NCBI GenBank assembly: GCA_934631055.1
Contig: CAKTXP010000010.1
Coordinates: forward strand, 1-32,334
Length of the DNA stretch: 32,334 nt
Direction: 5' to 3'
Source: an uncultured Clostridia bacterium
GTDB lineage: Bacteria; Bacillota; Clostridia; Christensenellales; Aristaeellaceae
Part shown: positions 23,119 to 31,671 of the stretch, piece after piece
How the letters are laid out: each line of letters begins with the position of its first letter
Position numbering within the stretch: position 1 is the stretch's first letter
Program-made: the position numbers and the translations under genes
The notes under the pieces: generated by a model
Told to the model about the DNA's origin: nothing
The model's database searches: none
The model's input: the letters and a program-made list of their open reading frames with translations, nothing else

Positions 23119-23634
23119 ATGGTACGCATTGCCCGATTCGAAAAAGTCTCCGCCCGCCGCTTTGTCGCGGACTGGTGCGCCACGTTCCCCCAGCAGTCCA
23201 TCGAGCAGGCGGTCGCCGCATACGAGCGAATCCGTCTGCCGGAACGCGCGACCAGCGGTTCTGCGGGATATGATTTCTTTGCGCCCGTCGGCTTTGAGCT
23301 TGGCGCAGGCGAAGGCATCAAGATTCCCACTGGCATCCGCGCCCTGATCGAAGAGGGCTGGGTGCTGTCCATCTATCCGCGCAGCGGACTGGGCTTCAAA
23401 TACCGTTTTCAGCTTGACAATTCCATCGGCATCATCGACAGCGATTACGCCCGTTCGGACAACGAGGGGCACATCTTCATGCGCATGACCAACGACAGCC
23501 GCGAGGGAAAGAGCTTGATCGTCCCGACCGGAACGGCGTTCGCACAGGGTATCTTCCTGCCCTTCGGCATCACGGTGGACGACGACGCCCGCGGCGTCCG
23601 CAACGGCGGCTTAGGCTCGACGACCAGTCGCTGA
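23119..23634 (+). CDS. dut: dUTP diphosphatase (dUTPase)
   Basis: The enzyme hydrolyses dUTP to dUMP, keeping uracil out of DNA and feeding thymidylate synthesis. The protein has 171 residues from the ATG at 23119, which has AAAGGAG 10 bases upstream. The five trimeric dUTPase motifs are in order: ATSGSAGYDF, YPRSGLGFKY, NSIGIIDSDY, GTAFAQGIF and RNGGLGST. About 35 residues precede motif 1, as in other Clostridia dUTPases. Placement directly after nrdDG puts two dNTP-pool enzymes in one operon. Confidence 0.95.
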   Translation: MVRIARFEKVSARRFVADWCATFPQQSIEQAVAAYERIRLPERATSGSAGYDFFAPVGFELGAGEGIKIPTGIRALIEEGWVLSIYPRSGLGFKYRFQLDNSIGIIDSDYARSDNEGHIFMRMTNDSREGKSLIVPTGTAFAQGIFLPFGITVDDDARGVRNGGLGSTTSR

Positions 23635-23664
23635 GCATTTTCTATCGCGTAAGGAGGTCTTTTC

Positions 23665-24174
23665 ATGTCCTTTTCCCCTGTCTCCTATCCGAAGGACAAA
23701 GCCGAGCGCTATAAAGTCCTTCTTGCGCAGGCGGCTTCGCTGCTCGACGACACGCTCAACCCCATCGCCAACCTTGCCAATATCGCCGCGCTCCTTTATG
23801 ACGCGCTTGAAGAAATCAATTGGTGCGGATTCTATTTAATGGATGACGGTGCGCTGACGCTTGCCCCGTTCTGCGGGCTTCCCGCCTGTACGCGCATCCC
23901 GCTTGGGCGCGGCGTATGCGGAACAGCCGCGCAGACGGATACCATTCAGCGCGTGGACGACGTGCATACGTTCTCCGGTCACATTGCCTGCGACAGCGCA
24001 TCGCAAAGCGAGATCGTCGTGCCTATCCGCCAAAGCGGTCAGGTCGTCGGCGTTCTGGATATCGACAGTCCCATCCTCTCGCGTTTCGACGAAACGGACG
24101 AATTCTATCTCGTTCAGCTCGTCCACCATATTCAGGATACATGCCCGTTTGATAAAACGGGATATCGAATCTAA
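23665..24174 (+). CDS. msrC: Free methionine-(R)-sulfoxide reductase (GAF domain)
   Basis: The enzyme reduces free methionine R-sulfoxide in the cytosol. The 169-residue protein is a single GAF domain. Three conserved cysteines are present at Cys75, Cys85 and Cys109 (PACTRI, RGVCGT, HIACDS), with the spacings of 10 and 24 residues found in characterised enzymes. SEIVVPI and VLDIDSP complete the fold. AAGGAGG lies 8 bases before the ATG. It is the last gene of the nrdDG-dut operon, suggesting joint expression of anaerobic metabolism and oxidant repair (inference). Confidence 0.92.
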   Translation: MSFSPVSYPKDKAERYKVLLAQAASLLDDTLNPIANLANIAALLYDALEEINWCGFYLMDDGALTLAPFCGLPACTRIPLGRGVCGTAAQTDTIQRVDDVHTFSGHIACDSASQSEIVVPIRQSGQVVGVLDIDSPILSRFDETDEFYLVQLVHHIQDTCPFDKTGYRI

Positions 24175-24196
24175 TCCACATCATCCTATACGCAGA

Positions 24197-24229
24197 CGAG
24201 CCGTCACACGCAATCCGTGTGACGGCTCG
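24197..24229. terminator. Terminator between msrC and the MATE gene
   Basis: A perfect 14-base stem (24197-24210 with 24216-24229) has a 5-base loop. CTGTTATTTTA follows on the plus strand. It sits between convergent genes and could serve both directions, though the minus-strand side lacks a T run. Confidence 0.8.
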
Positions 24230-24237
24230 CTGTTATT

Positions 24238-25683
24238 TTAGGAATGGGCTTCCGCCGCTTCTTCTTTTGCCACGGGCGCGACAATATTATGGATCCAGAC
24301 GCCTTTCTTAACCAGAACAAATCCAATGACAACCTTCACCAGCTCCAGCGCCTGCACGCAGAAATACAGCGGTACAATATCCATGCCGGTCTTATAGGCA
24401 AGCAGACAAGCCACCGGAACATTGACTCCCCATGTGAACACGCTGTCAAACAAGAACGTGATCATGGTTTTGCCGCCCGATCTGAGCGTAAAGTAGCAGC
24501 AATGCGAGAACGAATACGCCGGCATGATGATCGCCACGACGTAGAGCAGCTTGGTCGCGATAGCCCGAACATGCGGCTCGGTGTTGTAGATCTCCGGAAT
24601 AACCGGCGCGAGCAGCGCCAGCAGCGTGCCCATAATCAGGTTCGACCCAACCGCCAGCAGCATCAGCCGCCATGTGCAGTTTTTGGCGCGCTCAATATCG
24701 TTCGCGCCGAGCGCCTGCCCGACCATAATCGCCACGGCGTTGCCCATGGACAGGAACACGACCTTAAACAGGTTGCTGACCGTCGAAGCGATGTTGCACG
24801 CCGCCACGACATCCAGCCCGCGTACAGAATAGCATTGCAGCAAAACCGCCATGCCGGACGACCAGAAGAATTCATTGACCAACAGCGGCATGCCGCGCAC
24901 AAATACGCTTTTGAGCAGCGGAGCCGGCACGCGGAGGCTGCGATAAGCGCCCAGTATAAAGGGGAACTGCCTCGATTTGGCGTGCGTATAGACCACGATG
25001 ATCGTCGTTTCGACATAACGGGAAAGCACGGTCGCAATCGCCGCGCCGGTCACGCCCAATTCTGGAAAGCCGCATTTGCCAAAGATCAGGAAATAGTTAA
25101 AGACCAGATTGACCAGAATCGCCACGACGCTGGCGAACATCGGCAGACGCGTTTCGCCGACCTCGCGCAATGTGCTGGCGTAAACCTGCGATACGGCAAA
25201 AGGCAGCAACCCCCAAAGCATGACGTACAGATAATCCAGGCTGTATGTCAGCGTTGCGGCGGCGTCCGCACCGGAAGTTCCTTCAGCCAGATACAATCCG
25301 ATGAGCTTTTCCGGGAAACCCAGAAAAACGCCCAGCGCACACACAAACATGGCAAGCGCAATCATCCATTTGATGCGGAAGCAGTCGCGCACACCCCGGT
25401 CGTCATTCGCGCCCGCGTACTGCGTGGCAAAGATACCCGCGCCCGCCAGACCGCCGAATATGCAGAGATTGAACACGAATAACAATTGATTGACGATAGC
25501 GACCGCCGACATTTGCAGCGTGCCGACGCGCCCAACCATCACGTTATCCAGCAGGCTGACGACGTTAGAAACCGTGTTCTGGATGATGATCGGCACGACG
25601 ACCGCCACCACCTCGGCATAAAACGCCCTGTCGCCAATAAGCCGCTCACGCAGCCTCGCCCTCTTGGTTTGACTCCTATTCAT
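24238..25683 (-). CDS. MATE family efflux transporter
   Basis: This is a cation-coupled multidrug or metabolite exporter in the membrane. The protein has 481 residues with about twelve hydrophobic segments in two similar halves. It begins with VVVPIIIQNTVSNVVSLLDNVMVGRVG, shown here only in part by PIIIQNTVSNVVSLLDN, the typical first helix. SMGNAVAIMVGQALGAND opens the second half. The start at ATG 25683 is preferred over an upstream ATG because AAAGGA lies 5 bases before it and the upstream stretch overlaps the -10. The substrate cannot be told. Confidence 0.94.
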   Translation of the reverse strand: MNRSQTKRARLRERLIGDRAFYAEVVAVVVPIIIQNTVSNVVSLLDNVMVGRVGTLQMSAVAIVNQLLFVFNLCIFGGLAGAGIFATQYAGANDDRGVRDCFRIKWMIALAMFVCALGVFLGFPEKLIGLYLAEGTSGADAAATLTYSLDYLYVMLWGLLPFAVSQVYASTLREVGETRLPMFASVVAILVNLVFNYFLIFGKCGFPELGVTGAAIATVLSRYVETTIIVVYTHAKSRQFPFILGAYRSLRVPAPLLKSVFVRGMPLLVNEFFWSSGMAVLLQCYSVRGLDVVAACNIASTVSNLFKVVFLSMGNAVAIMVGQALGANDIERAKNCTWRLMLLAVGSNLIMGTLLALLAPVIPEIYNTEPHVRAIATKLLYVVAIIMPAYSFSHCCYFTLRSGGKTMITFLFDSVFTWGVNVPVACLLAYKTGMDIVPLYFCVQALELVKVVIGFVLVKKGVWIHNIVAPVAKEEAAEAHS

Positions 25684-25716
25684 TTTTCCTTTTTTCCCTT
25701 CGTTATTCTTTCTGTC

Positions 25717-25745
25717 AATATAACACATCCCGTAACAAATGTAAA
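25717..25745 (-). promoter_or_regulatory. Promoter of the MATE gene
   Basis: The minus strand reads TTTACA (25740-25745), a 17-base spacer and TATATT (25717-25722), about 34 bases before the start codon. Confidence 0.75.
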
Positions 25746-25820
25746 GCATGGCATCCCGTCATCTATACAGATAAATTCCGAACTTTTTCCTTTCCCCCTC
25801 TCTCCGTTTTCTCCGATTTA

Positions 25821-25829
25821 TGGTATACT
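25821..25829 (+). promoter_or_regulatory. Extended -10 promoter of the VOC gene
   Basis: TGGTATACT gives a TGn extension plus TATACT (25824-25829), 42 bases before the ATG. The -35 region 17 bases upstream is poor, as allowed for extended -10 promoters. Confidence 0.55.
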
Positions 25830-25871
25830 GAAATCCCCCTACATCCAGAATCGAAGAAAGGATGATGACCC

Positions 25872-26240
25872 ATGAATTTCCGCATGATCCACGAAAACTA
25901 CAACGTCAGCAATCTGGAAAACTCCATCGCTTTTTATGGAAAAGCGCTCGGTCTGCACGAAGTACGCCGCAAAAATGCCGCGGACGGCTCCTTCATCATC
26001 GTCTACATGGCGGACGATTCGCTCAGCTTTGAGCTGGAGCTGACGTGGCTGCGCGACCATCCGCAGAAATATGACCTCGGCGAATGCGAATTCCATCTTG
26101 CCTTCCGGACAGACGATTTTGACGCCGCGCACGCGCTGCACAGCGAGATGGGCTGCATCTGCTTTGAAAACCCCGCGATGGGCATTTATTTTATCGAAGA
26201 CCCTGACGGCTACTGGCTGGAGATCGTCCCTACAAAATGA
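25872..26240 (+). CDS. VOC-fold protein, glyoxalase I-like
   Basis: The protein has 122 residues in the vicinal-oxygen-chelate fold. It opens with MIHENYNVSNLENSIAFYGK and ends with FIEDPDGYWLEIV, the lactoylglutathione lyase-like pattern. Candidate metal ligands are His7, Glu55, His95-region and Glu near residue 118. A methylglyoxal detoxification role is likely from similarity, but many VOC proteins have other substrates. AAAGGATG precedes the ATG. It is a single gene with its own promoter. Confidence 0.88.
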   Translation: MNFRMIHENYNVSNLENSIAFYGKALGLHEVRRKNAADGSFIIVYMADDSLSFELELTWLRDHPQKYDLGECEFHLAFRTDDFDAAHALHSEMGCICFENPAMGIYFIEDPDGYWLEIVPTK

Positions 26241-26354
26241 ACATTTAAACCGTTTATGCCATGCAGTCAAACCTAACATTCGGATATATGCGAACATTTA
26301 AAATATCGTATACTGATTTATTCGATATTTCGACCATTATTTTTTATTTTGCCC

Positions 26355-26383
26355 TTTACAACCATCTGAAGATGCGGTATGAT
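26355..26383 (+). promoter_or_regulatory. Promoter of the nucleoside ABC importer operon
   Basis: TTTACA (26355-26360) and TATGAT (26378-26383) are 17 bases apart, giving a leader of about 55 bases. That is too short to hold a riboswitch. An inverted repeat AAATATCG/CGATATTT (26301-26308 and 26323-26330) lies upstream. Confidence 0.75.
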
Positions 26384-26445
26384 GACAGCGTCATCAATTT
26401 TTGTTACCTGTTGAGTTGATTCACAAACAAGGAGGAACAAAACTC

Positions 26446-27681
26446 ATGAAGAAGTTGATCGCTCTGATGCTTGCCGCGATGCTGTGCATGGCAGCCTGCG
26501 TCGCCCTCGCTGCTGACCTCAAGATCGGCGCCGTTATGCTCGGCGACGAGACCGAAGGCTATACGCTGGCTCATATGGAAGGCATCAAGCAGGCTGCTGC
26601 CGAGCTTGGCATTTCCGACAAGATCGTTTGGAAGTACAAGGTTCCGGAAGATCAGACCTGCTACGACAGCGCGCTCGACCTTGTCGGTCAGGGCTGCAAC
26701 CTCATCATTTCCAACTCCTACGGTCATCAGAGCTACATGGCTCTTGCCGCTGAAGAGTATCCGGACGTCACCTTCGTTGCCATGACGGGCGATTTCGCCG
26801 CGCTCTCCGACTGCGACAACCTGAAGAACGCTTTCACCAAGGTATTCCAGTCCCGCTATGTGTCCGGCGTCGTTGCCGGCATGAAGCTCGCCGAAATGAT
26901 GAACGACGGCACCCTCACTGCCGAGACGCAGCCGAACTCCTTCGATGCTGACGGCAACGTGAAGATCGGCTATGTCGGCGCTTACAACTACGCCGAGGTC
27001 GTTTCTGGCTACACCGCTTTCTTCCTGGGCGTCCGCTCCATCGTGCCGAACGTGACCATGGAAGTCATGTACACCAACTCCTGGTTTGATATCGACAAGG
27101 AAGGCGCCGCCGCCGAAGCGCTCGTTGCGAAGGGCTGCGTTATCATCGGTCAGCACGCTGACTCCACCGGCGCTCCCGCGGCTGTTCAGAAGCTCCATGA
27201 TGCCGGCACCATCTGCTACTCCATCGGCTACAACATCGACATGCTTCCGACCGCTCCGACCGCGGCGCTGACCTCTGCGACCAACGTCTGGTCTGTGTTC
27301 TACAAGGAGCTGTTCTCCGCGATGCTCAACGGCGAGGAAGTCGCTTCCGACTGGGCGAAGGGCTATGACGACGGTGCTGTCGCCATCACGACGCTTGGCC
27401 CGTCCTGCGCCGCCGGTACGGCTGAGAAGGTCGCCGAAGTCGAAGCCGCTCTGCGTGACGGCAGCCTGAAGGTCTTTGACACCGCTACCTTCACCGTCAA
27501 CGGCGAAACCGTTACCTCTGCCCCGTGTGACATGACCATCATGGACTGGGCTACCGGCACGGTCGCCTATCAGGGCGAGACCTACGAGGGCATCGTGGAC
27601 GGCGCTTTTGAAGAGTCTACCTTCCGCAGCGCGCCGTACTTCACCCTGCGCATCGACGGCATCGTTGAGGACGCGCAGTAA
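26446..27681 (+). CDS. BMP family nucleoside-binding protein of ABC importer
   Basis: This is the extracellular substrate-binding subunit, homologous to BmpA/PnrA and to NupN of the B. subtilis nupNOPQ guanosine importer. The protein has 411 residues from the ATG after a strong AAGGAGGAAC site. The signal peptide is MKKLIALMLAAMLCMAACV; the Cys could be a lipobox residue (MAAC), but a signal peptidase I cut after VALA is also possible. The mature part starts DLKIGAVMLGDETEGYT, and has IISNSYGHQ, TFVAMTGDF, VSGVVAGMKLAEMM and IGYVGAYNYAEV of the BMP fold. Codon choice is more biased than in its neighbours, as expected for a highly made protein. Confidence 0.93.
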   Translation: MKKLIALMLAAMLCMAACVALAADLKIGAVMLGDETEGYTLAHMEGIKQAAAELGISDKIVWKYKVPEDQTCYDSALDLVGQGCNLIISNSYGHQSYMALAAEEYPDVTFVAMTGDFAALSDCDNLKNAFTKVFQSRYVSGVVAGMKLAEMMNDGTLTAETQPNSFDADGNVKIGYVGAYNYAEVVSGYTAFFLGVRSIVPNVTMEVMYTNSWFDIDKEGAAAEALVAKGCVIIGQHADSTGAPAAVQKLHDAGTICYSIGYNIDMLPTAPTAALTSATNVWSVFYKELFSAMLNGEEVASDWAKGYDDGAVAITTLGPSCAAGTAEKVAEVEAALRDGSLKVFDTATFTVNGETVTSAPCDMTIMDWATGTVAYQGETYEGIVDGAFEESTFRSAPYFTLRIDGIVEDAQ

Positions 27682-27709
27682 TCTGCATTTTCTACATCGA
27701 AGCCTTAAA

Positions 27710-27740
27710 CGAAAAGGGAAGCCATCCGCTTCCCTTTTCG
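27710..27740 (+). terminator. Hairpin between the binding-protein and ATPase genes
   Basis: A perfect 13-base stem (27710-27722 with 27728-27740) has a 5-base loop and is followed by CTGTTTATTT. The T tract is interrupted, so partial termination is likely. That would leave more transcript for the binding protein than for the ATPase and permeases. Confidence 0.75.
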
Positions 27741-27775
27741 CTGTTTATTTACTTTGAAGGAGTGAGCGGCACCTT

Positions 27776-29326
27776 ATGCAAAATGCCATTGAACTGCGCC
27801 ATATTACCAAGACATTCGGCAGCGTTGTTGCCAACAGGGACGTCTCCCTGACCGTCCACTGCGGAGAGATCCTCTCCCTTCTGGGCGAAAACGGCAGCGG
27901 AAAAACAACACTGATGAACATGATCGCCGGTATCTACTACCCCGACAGCGGCGAGATTTTGGTCGATGAAAAGCCCGCTGAGATCCGCAGCCCGAAGGAC
28001 GCCTATGCGCTGGGCATCGGCATGGTTCATCAGCATTTCAAGCTTATCGACGTGTTCACCGCCGTGGAAAATATCGCGCTGGTCATGGATCAACACGAAA
28101 AATACGATCTGAAAGCCATCCGCGAAAAGGCGCGCGCCATCTGCGACAAATACGCTTTTGATATCGACCTCGACCAGAAGGTCTACGAGATGAGCGTCAG
28201 CCAGAAGCAGACGCTTGAGATCATCAAGATGCTTTATCGCGGCGCACAGATCCTGATCCTTGACGAGCCGACCGCCGTTCTGACTCCGCAGGAAACCGAA
28301 AAACTCTTCCATGTCATGCGCAACATGCGCGCAGACGGCAAATCCATCATCATCATCACCCACAAGCTCCACGAGGTGCTTGAGATTTCCGACCGCGTCG
28401 CCATCCTGCGAAAAGGCGAATACGTCGGCACGGTCGAAACCGCGAACGCAAGCGAATCCTCTCTGACGGAAATGATGGTCGGCAAAAAAGTCGAGTTGAA
28501 CATCGAGCGTCCGGAACCGGTCGATCCGCACCTGCGCCTGAGCGTTCACAATCTGAGCGTAACAAACAGTGAGGGCATCCGTGTGCTGGACGGCATCTCT
28601 TTTGATGCGTTCAGCGGCGAAATTCTGGGCATCGCGGGCATTTCCGGCAACGGTCAGAAAGAGCTGCTGGAAGCCATCGCCGGATTGCAGCCGACCGACG
28701 CGGGTTCCAGCGTCGTCTATTATCCGGACGACGACCGCGATTCCACGGCGGAGCAGCTCATCGGCAAATCCCCCAAGGATATCCGCGACATGGGTGTTCA
28801 TCTCTCTTTCGTTCCGGAGGATCGTCTGGGCATGGGTCTGGTCAGCTCGATGGGCATGATCGACAACATGATGCTCAAGAGCTACGGTCAGGGTCATTCC
28901 CCCATCGCCGACCGCCGCGCGCCGCGTCATCTCGCCGAAGAGATCAAAGATTCTCTGGGCGTCGTCACGCCCTCTGTCAGCACGCCGGTCTCCCGTCTCT
29001 CCGGCGGCAATGTGCAGAAGGTCCTTGTCGGACGTGAGATTGCGGCAAGTCCTTCCGTGCTGATGACTGCCTATGCCGTGCGTGGTCTGGATATCAACAC
29101 AAGCTATACCATTTACCATCTGCTCAACGAACAGAAGCAGAAGGGCGTCGCCATCATCTACGTCGGCGAAGACCTTGACGTACTCATCGACCTCTGCGAC
29201 CGCGTGCTGGTTCTCTGCGGCGGCAAGAACAACGGCATCGTTGAGGGCCGCAAGACCAGCAAAGAAGAGGTCGGCTTGCTCATGACCAAACTGCGCGAGC
29301 CGCAGCAGAAAGGAGGCGTCGCCTGA
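27776..29326 (+). CDS. Nucleoside ABC transporter, double ATP-binding protein
   Basis: This is the cytosolic ATPase of the importer, with two fused ABC domains as in NupO and sugar importers of the CUT2 type. The protein has 516 residues. Domain 1 has Walker A GENGSGKT (37-44), signature MSVSQKQTLEI and Walker B ILILDEPTAVL. Domain 2 has a modified P-loop GISGNGQKE, a proper SRLSGGNVQK signature and a degenerate Walker B VLMTAYAVRGLD lacking the catalytic Glu. Only the first site should therefore hydrolyse ATP well. GAAGGAG lies about 12 bases upstream. It overlaps the next gene by one base. Confidence 0.95.
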   Translation: MQNAIELRHITKTFGSVVANRDVSLTVHCGEILSLLGENGSGKTTLMNMIAGIYYPDSGEILVDEKPAEIRSPKDAYALGIGMVHQHFKLIDVFTAVENIALVMDQHEKYDLKAIREKARAICDKYAFDIDLDQKVYEMSVSQKQTLEIIKMLYRGAQILILDEPTAVLTPQETEKLFHVMRNMRADGKSIIIITHKLHEVLEISDRVAILRKGEYVGTVETANASESSLTEMMVGKKVELNIERPEPVDPHLRLSVHNLSVTNSEGIRVLDGISFDAFSGEILGIAGISGNGQKELLEAIAGLQPTDAGSSVVYYPDDDRDSTAEQLIGKSPKDIRDMGVHLSFVPEDRLGMGLVSSMGMIDNMMLKSYGQGHSPIADRRAPRHLAEEIKDSLGVVTPSVSTPVSRLSGGNVQKVLVGREIAASPSVLMTAYAVRGLDINTSYTIYHLLNEQKQKGVAIIYVGEDLDVLIDLCDRVLVLCGGKNNGIVEGRKTSKEEVGLLMTKLREPQQKGGVA

Positions 29327-30426
29327 TGCAGTCGGTAAAACACAGCGAACCGCTGATCCGCGTCGTCAAGCGCGGAGAAATCTCCGCCGCCAAGAAGATC
29401 GTGATCCGGCTGATCGCGGTCGTTCTGGCGCTCGTCGTAGACGCCATGTTCATCTACTTCGTCACCGGTCTGAACCCGATCGACGTTTACAAAGCCATGA
29501 TTCAGGGCACGTTCAGCACGACGATGCGCTTCTCCTGGGCGATGCGCGACCTTGCTTCCCTGCTTCTAATCGGCATCGCGCTGGCGCCTGCGTTTAAAAT
29601 GCGTTTCTGGAATACCGGCGCGGAGGGTCAGGTTTTGATGGGTGCGCTGGCGACCGCCGCCGTCATGGTCTACTACGGCGGCAAAGTACCGAACTGGATG
29701 CTGTATACCGCGATGCTCGTCGCCAGCGTCCTTGCCGGCGCGGTCTGGGGCTTCATCCCCGCGTGGTTCAAAGCCAAATTCTCGACCAATGAAACGCTGT
29801 TCACCCTGATGATGAACTACGTCGCCATTCAGCTCGTCGCCTGCTGCGTCAATATCTGGCGCGGTCAAGCTTCCAGCCTGGGCAAGCTCAACATGAAGAG
29901 CAAGGCGGGCTGGTTCCCGCAGATCATGGGTCAGCGCTACACCATCAACCTCATCGTCGTCGTCGTGCTGACCATCGCGATGTACTGCTATCTGCGTTAC
30001 TCCAAGCAGGGCTATGAGATCTCTGTCGTCGGCGAGAGCGAGAATACCGCGCGCTACGCGGGCATCAACGTCGGCAAGGTCATCGTCCGCACGATGATCC
30101 TCTCCGGCGCGCTCTGCGGTCTGACCGGCTTCCTCATCGTCGGCGGGCGCGATCAAGCCATCTCCACCGGCACGGCAGGCGGCAACGGCTTCACCGCCAT
30201 CATCGTCGCATGGCTCGCCAAGTTCAACACATTCACGATGGCGCTCATTTCCTTCCTGCTCATCTTCCTGGACAAGGGCGCGGCTGAGATCGCTTCCGCT
30301 TACAATCTGAATGACTTCGCCAGCGATATCATCGCAGGCATCATCCTCTTCTTCATCCTTGGAAGCGAGTTCTTCATCAACTACAAACCGGTATTCCGCA
30401 CGCACGCGGGCAAGGAGGCTGCCTGA
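29326..30426 (+). CDS. Nucleoside ABC transporter permease, first subunit
   Basis: The protein has 366 residues and about ten membrane segments, in the BPD_transp_2 family, resembling NupP. Typical stretches are WNTGAEGQVLMGALA, the TNETLFTLMMNYVA loop that contacts the ATPase, and AGINVGKVIVRTMILSGALCG. An N-terminal cytosolic stretch of about 25 residues precedes the first helix. It is joined to both neighbours by one-base stop-start overlaps (TGATG), ensuring equal synthesis. Confidence 0.94.
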   Translation: MQSVKHSEPLIRVVKRGEISAAKKIVIRLIAVVLALVVDAMFIYFVTGLNPIDVYKAMIQGTFSTTMRFSWAMRDLASLLLIGIALAPAFKMRFWNTGAEGQVLMGALATAAVMVYYGGKVPNWMLYTAMLVASVLAGAVWGFIPAWFKAKFSTNETLFTLMMNYVAIQLVACCVNIWRGQASSLGKLNMKSKAGWFPQIMGQRYTINLIVVVVLTIAMYCYLRYSKQGYEISVVGESENTARYAGINVGKVIVRTMILSGALCGLTGFLIVGGRDQAISTGTAGGNGFTAIIVAWLAKFNTFTMALISFLLIFLDKGAAEIASAYNLNDFASDIIAGIILFFILGSEFFINYKPVFRTHAGKEAA

Positions 30427-31412
30427 TGGATACGCTTATCGCATGGATCATGCGCGCCATTCCCTTTGGAACCATTATCATGTACGGCGCAATGGGTGAG
30501 ATCCTCACCGAAAAAAGCGGTAACCTGAACCTCGGCGTGCCGGGTATCATGTATCTGGGCGGTTTCGCCGGATTCGCCAGCTCCTACATCTATGAAAACA
30601 GTGTCGCCAACCCGAATATGGCGCTTTGCGTCGTTATCGCGCTCGTCTGCGCATTCATTGCGTCGATGCTCGGCGGACTGATTTACAGCTTCCTGACCAT
30701 CAGCCTGCGCGCCAATCAGAATGTCACCGGTCTTGCGCTGACGACGTTCGGTATGGGCGTCGCGAACTTCTTCGGCGTATACATCCTCAACGGACGCACC
30801 GCGACGCAGAGCATGGTCTACAAGACCTTCCAGACCAAGCTGCCGCTGCTCCCCCAGCTCGGCATCGTCGGGCAGACGCTGTTTAACTATGGCTTCATGG
30901 TGTATGCCGCCATCGTTCTGGCAGTCGTCCTCCATCATGTGCTGAACCACACGCGTATCGGTCTGAACCTGCGCGCCATCGGTGAAAACCCTGCGACTGC
31001 CGACGCCGCCGGTATCAGCGTCACCCGTTATAAGTATCTGGCGACCTGTCTGGGCGCAGGCATCTCCGGTCTGGGCGGGCTGTACTATGTTCTGGATTAC
31101 AATCAGGGCATTTGGGCGACCACGACGCAGATCGAGGCACTGGGCTGGCTGGCTGTCGCGCTGGTCATCTTTACGACATGGAAGCCGCTGAACGCGATCT
31201 GGGGCTCTTACCTGTTCGGTCTGCTCTACTGGCTGTATCAGTTCCTGCCGACGCTGCTGGGCATCTCCGTGCCGGGCTATGTGACAGACCTGATCCAGAT
31301 GGTTCCCTATCTGGTCACGATCGTCGTGCTGGTCGTCACCTCTCTTCGCAAAAAGCGCGAGAATCAGCCGCCCGCCAGTTTGGGTTTGGCTTACTTCCGC
31401 GAAGAACGATAA
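30426..31412 (+). CDS. Nucleoside ABC transporter permease, second subunit
   Basis: The protein has 328 residues and about nine or ten membrane segments, resembling NupQ. It has the family pattern GAMGEILTEKSGNLNLGVPG near the N-terminus, TGLALTTFGMGVANF, and the coupling segment AIGENPATADAAGISVTRYK. It pairs with the previous permease to form the channel. It is the last gene of the operon and is followed by a strong terminator. Confidence 0.95.
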   Translation: MDTLIAWIMRAIPFGTIIMYGAMGEILTEKSGNLNLGVPGIMYLGGFAGFASSYIYENSVANPNMALCVVIALVCAFIASMLGGLIYSFLTISLRANQNVTGLALTTFGMGVANFFGVYILNGRTATQSMVYKTFQTKLPLLPQLGIVGQTLFNYGFMVYAAIVLAVVLHHVLNHTRIGLNLRAIGENPATADAAGISVTRYKYLATCLGAGISGLGGLYYVLDYNQGIWATTTQIEALGWLAVALVIFTTWKPLNAIWGSYLFGLLYWLYQFLPTLLGISVPGYVTDLIQMVPYLVTIVVLVVTSLRKKRENQPPASLGLAYFREER

Positions 31413-31417
31413 GCGCT

Positions 31418-31461
31418 TTCCCGATAAGCTCTTTCTGAGCTTATCGGGAATTTTTCTTTTT
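31418..31461 (+). terminator. Strong intrinsic terminator of the nucleoside importer operon
   Basis: A perfect 14-base stem (31418-31431 with 31437-31450) with a TTTCT loop is followed by TTTTTCTTTTT, 6 bases after the stop codon. Confidence 0.95.
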
Positions 31462-31465
31462 GCTG

Positions 31466-31494
31466 TTGACTTTTTTCGCAATTTCCCTTATAAT
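31466..31494 (+). promoter_or_regulatory. Sigma-A promoter of mntP
   Basis: TTGACT (31466-31471) and a perfect TATAAT (31489-31494) are 17 bases apart. Transcription should start near 31501, just before the riboswitch P1 helix. Confidence 0.92.
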
Positions 31495-31502
31495 GTGAGG
31501 GA

Positions 31503-31596
31503 ATTAGGGAGTAGTCAGCGCCCTTGCGTCTGGGCGTGATAAAGTCAACATACTGGGGCGTCCACCTCTGGCTTTATATGAAATGACAAGACTAAT
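31503..31596 (+). promoter_or_regulatory. yybP-ykoY manganese riboswitch aptamer
   Basis: The leader has the conserved elements of this Mn2+-sensing class: GGGAGTAG after the P1 5' strand, a GC-rich hairpin (GCCC/GGGC), then GTCAACATACTGGGG, GGCTTTATATG and the closing ACAAGAC. P1 is ATTAG (31503-31507) with CTAAT (31592-31596). The downstream gene is the Mn exporter mntP, the classic target. Binding of Mn2+ should stabilise P1 and turn expression on. Confidence 0.9.
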
Positions 31597-31634
31597 CTGC
31601 GCATTTTTTACCTTGCGGCAGGTTGGTCTTTTTT
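31588..31634 (+). terminator. Riboswitch expression platform (terminator)
   Basis: AAGACTAATCTGC (31588-31600) pairs with GCAGGTTGGTCTT (31618-31630), using two G-U pairs, and is followed by TTTTTT. Its 5' arm includes the CTAAT strand of riboswitch P1, so the two structures exclude each other. Without Mn2+ the terminator forms. Confidence 0.88.
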
Positions 31635-31671
31635 ATATTCCTGCCGCCGTCAAAAACGGGGAGGAATCGTT

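Noticed and set aside
26241..26445. Possible purine riboswitch before the nucleoside importer
   Set aside because: The promoter leaves only about 55 bases of leader and none of the conserved purine aptamer loops is visible. Only a short inverted repeat lies upstream of the promoter.
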